NCBI RefSeq assembly: GCF_000826685.1 | Contig: NZ_JROO01000053.1 | Location: forward strand, 1-35,325 | Direction: 5' to 3' | DNA from: Streptomonospora alba | Lineage (GTDB): Bacteria; Actinomycetota; Actinomycetes; Streptosporangiales; Streptosporangiaceae | DNA: 35,325 nt | Part shown: piece by piece, positions 32,573-35,325 of the stretch | How positions within the stretch are numbered: position 1 is the stretch's first letter | Layout: the number at the start of each line of letters is the position of its first letter | Program-made: the position numbers and the translations under genes | The notes under the pieces: generated by a model | What the model saw: the letters and a program-made list of their open reading frames with translations, nothing else | Told to the model about the DNA's origin: nothing | Database searches by the model: none

Positions 32573-35325
<2,753 letters not shown>

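Overview
The window is chromosomal DNA of a GC-rich filamentous actinomycete, most likely Nocardiopsaceae or a relative. The evidence is the near-universal G/C third positions, SenX3/RegX3, CarD, a mycothiol-type DinB enzyme, an ESX (type VII secretion) locus and a geosmin synthase. The family placement is inference; the phylum is secure.

Left arm (1-11800), conserved core. In order: a DUF2207 membrane protein, D-aminoacyl-tRNA deacylase, the RegX3/SenX3 two-component pair divergent from phoU, carD, ispF, a membrane protein with a long acidic tail, cysS and rlmB. ispD, usually found between carD and ispF in actinomycetes, is absent. Between senX3 and phoU there is a run of near-11-bp repeats that looks like a PhoP/RegX3 binding region.

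Middle (11802-23142), an integrated actinomycete integrative and conjugative element (AICE) of about 11.3 kb, inserted in the 3' end of a tRNA-Thr(TGT) gene. Its ends are an exact 37-bp direct repeat. It carries a tyrosine integrase, an excisionase, a RepSA-like rolling-circle initiator, an FtsK/TraB-like DNA pump, a small linker gene, a Pra-like activator and an XRE/TPR regulator, with int, xis, rep, tra and the linker gene packed on one strand with 1-4 bp overlaps apart from short gaps. It also carries an ABM-type monooxygenase, an RsbW-like ATP-binding protein and a visibly AT-richer three-gene ABC-3C cassette: DUF2326-type ABC ATPase, MC6-like middle component and a CTD-type protein with a nuclease-like motif. 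ABC-3C systems are predicted conflict/defence systems, so this is probably the cargo. A 630-bp gene-free zone at the right end holds two tandem strong hairpins, a triplet of 8-bp repeats and a 21-bp site matched at the left end; these are candidates for replication/transfer origin and integrase arm sites.

Right arm (23209-35325). A mycothiol-dependent maleylpyruvate isomerase-family gene and an SRPBCC gene are followed by a reduced ESX cluster: proline-rich protein, MinD-like protein without a P-loop lysine, EccD, a membrane-anchored TNT-like protein lacking expected catalytic residues, and two Esx proteins. Divergent from these are an acidic protein and a DUF6507-like small protein. EccC, EccB, EccE and mycosin are not in the window. 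The window ends with a two-domain geosmin synthase gene and about 500 bp of gene-free DNA.
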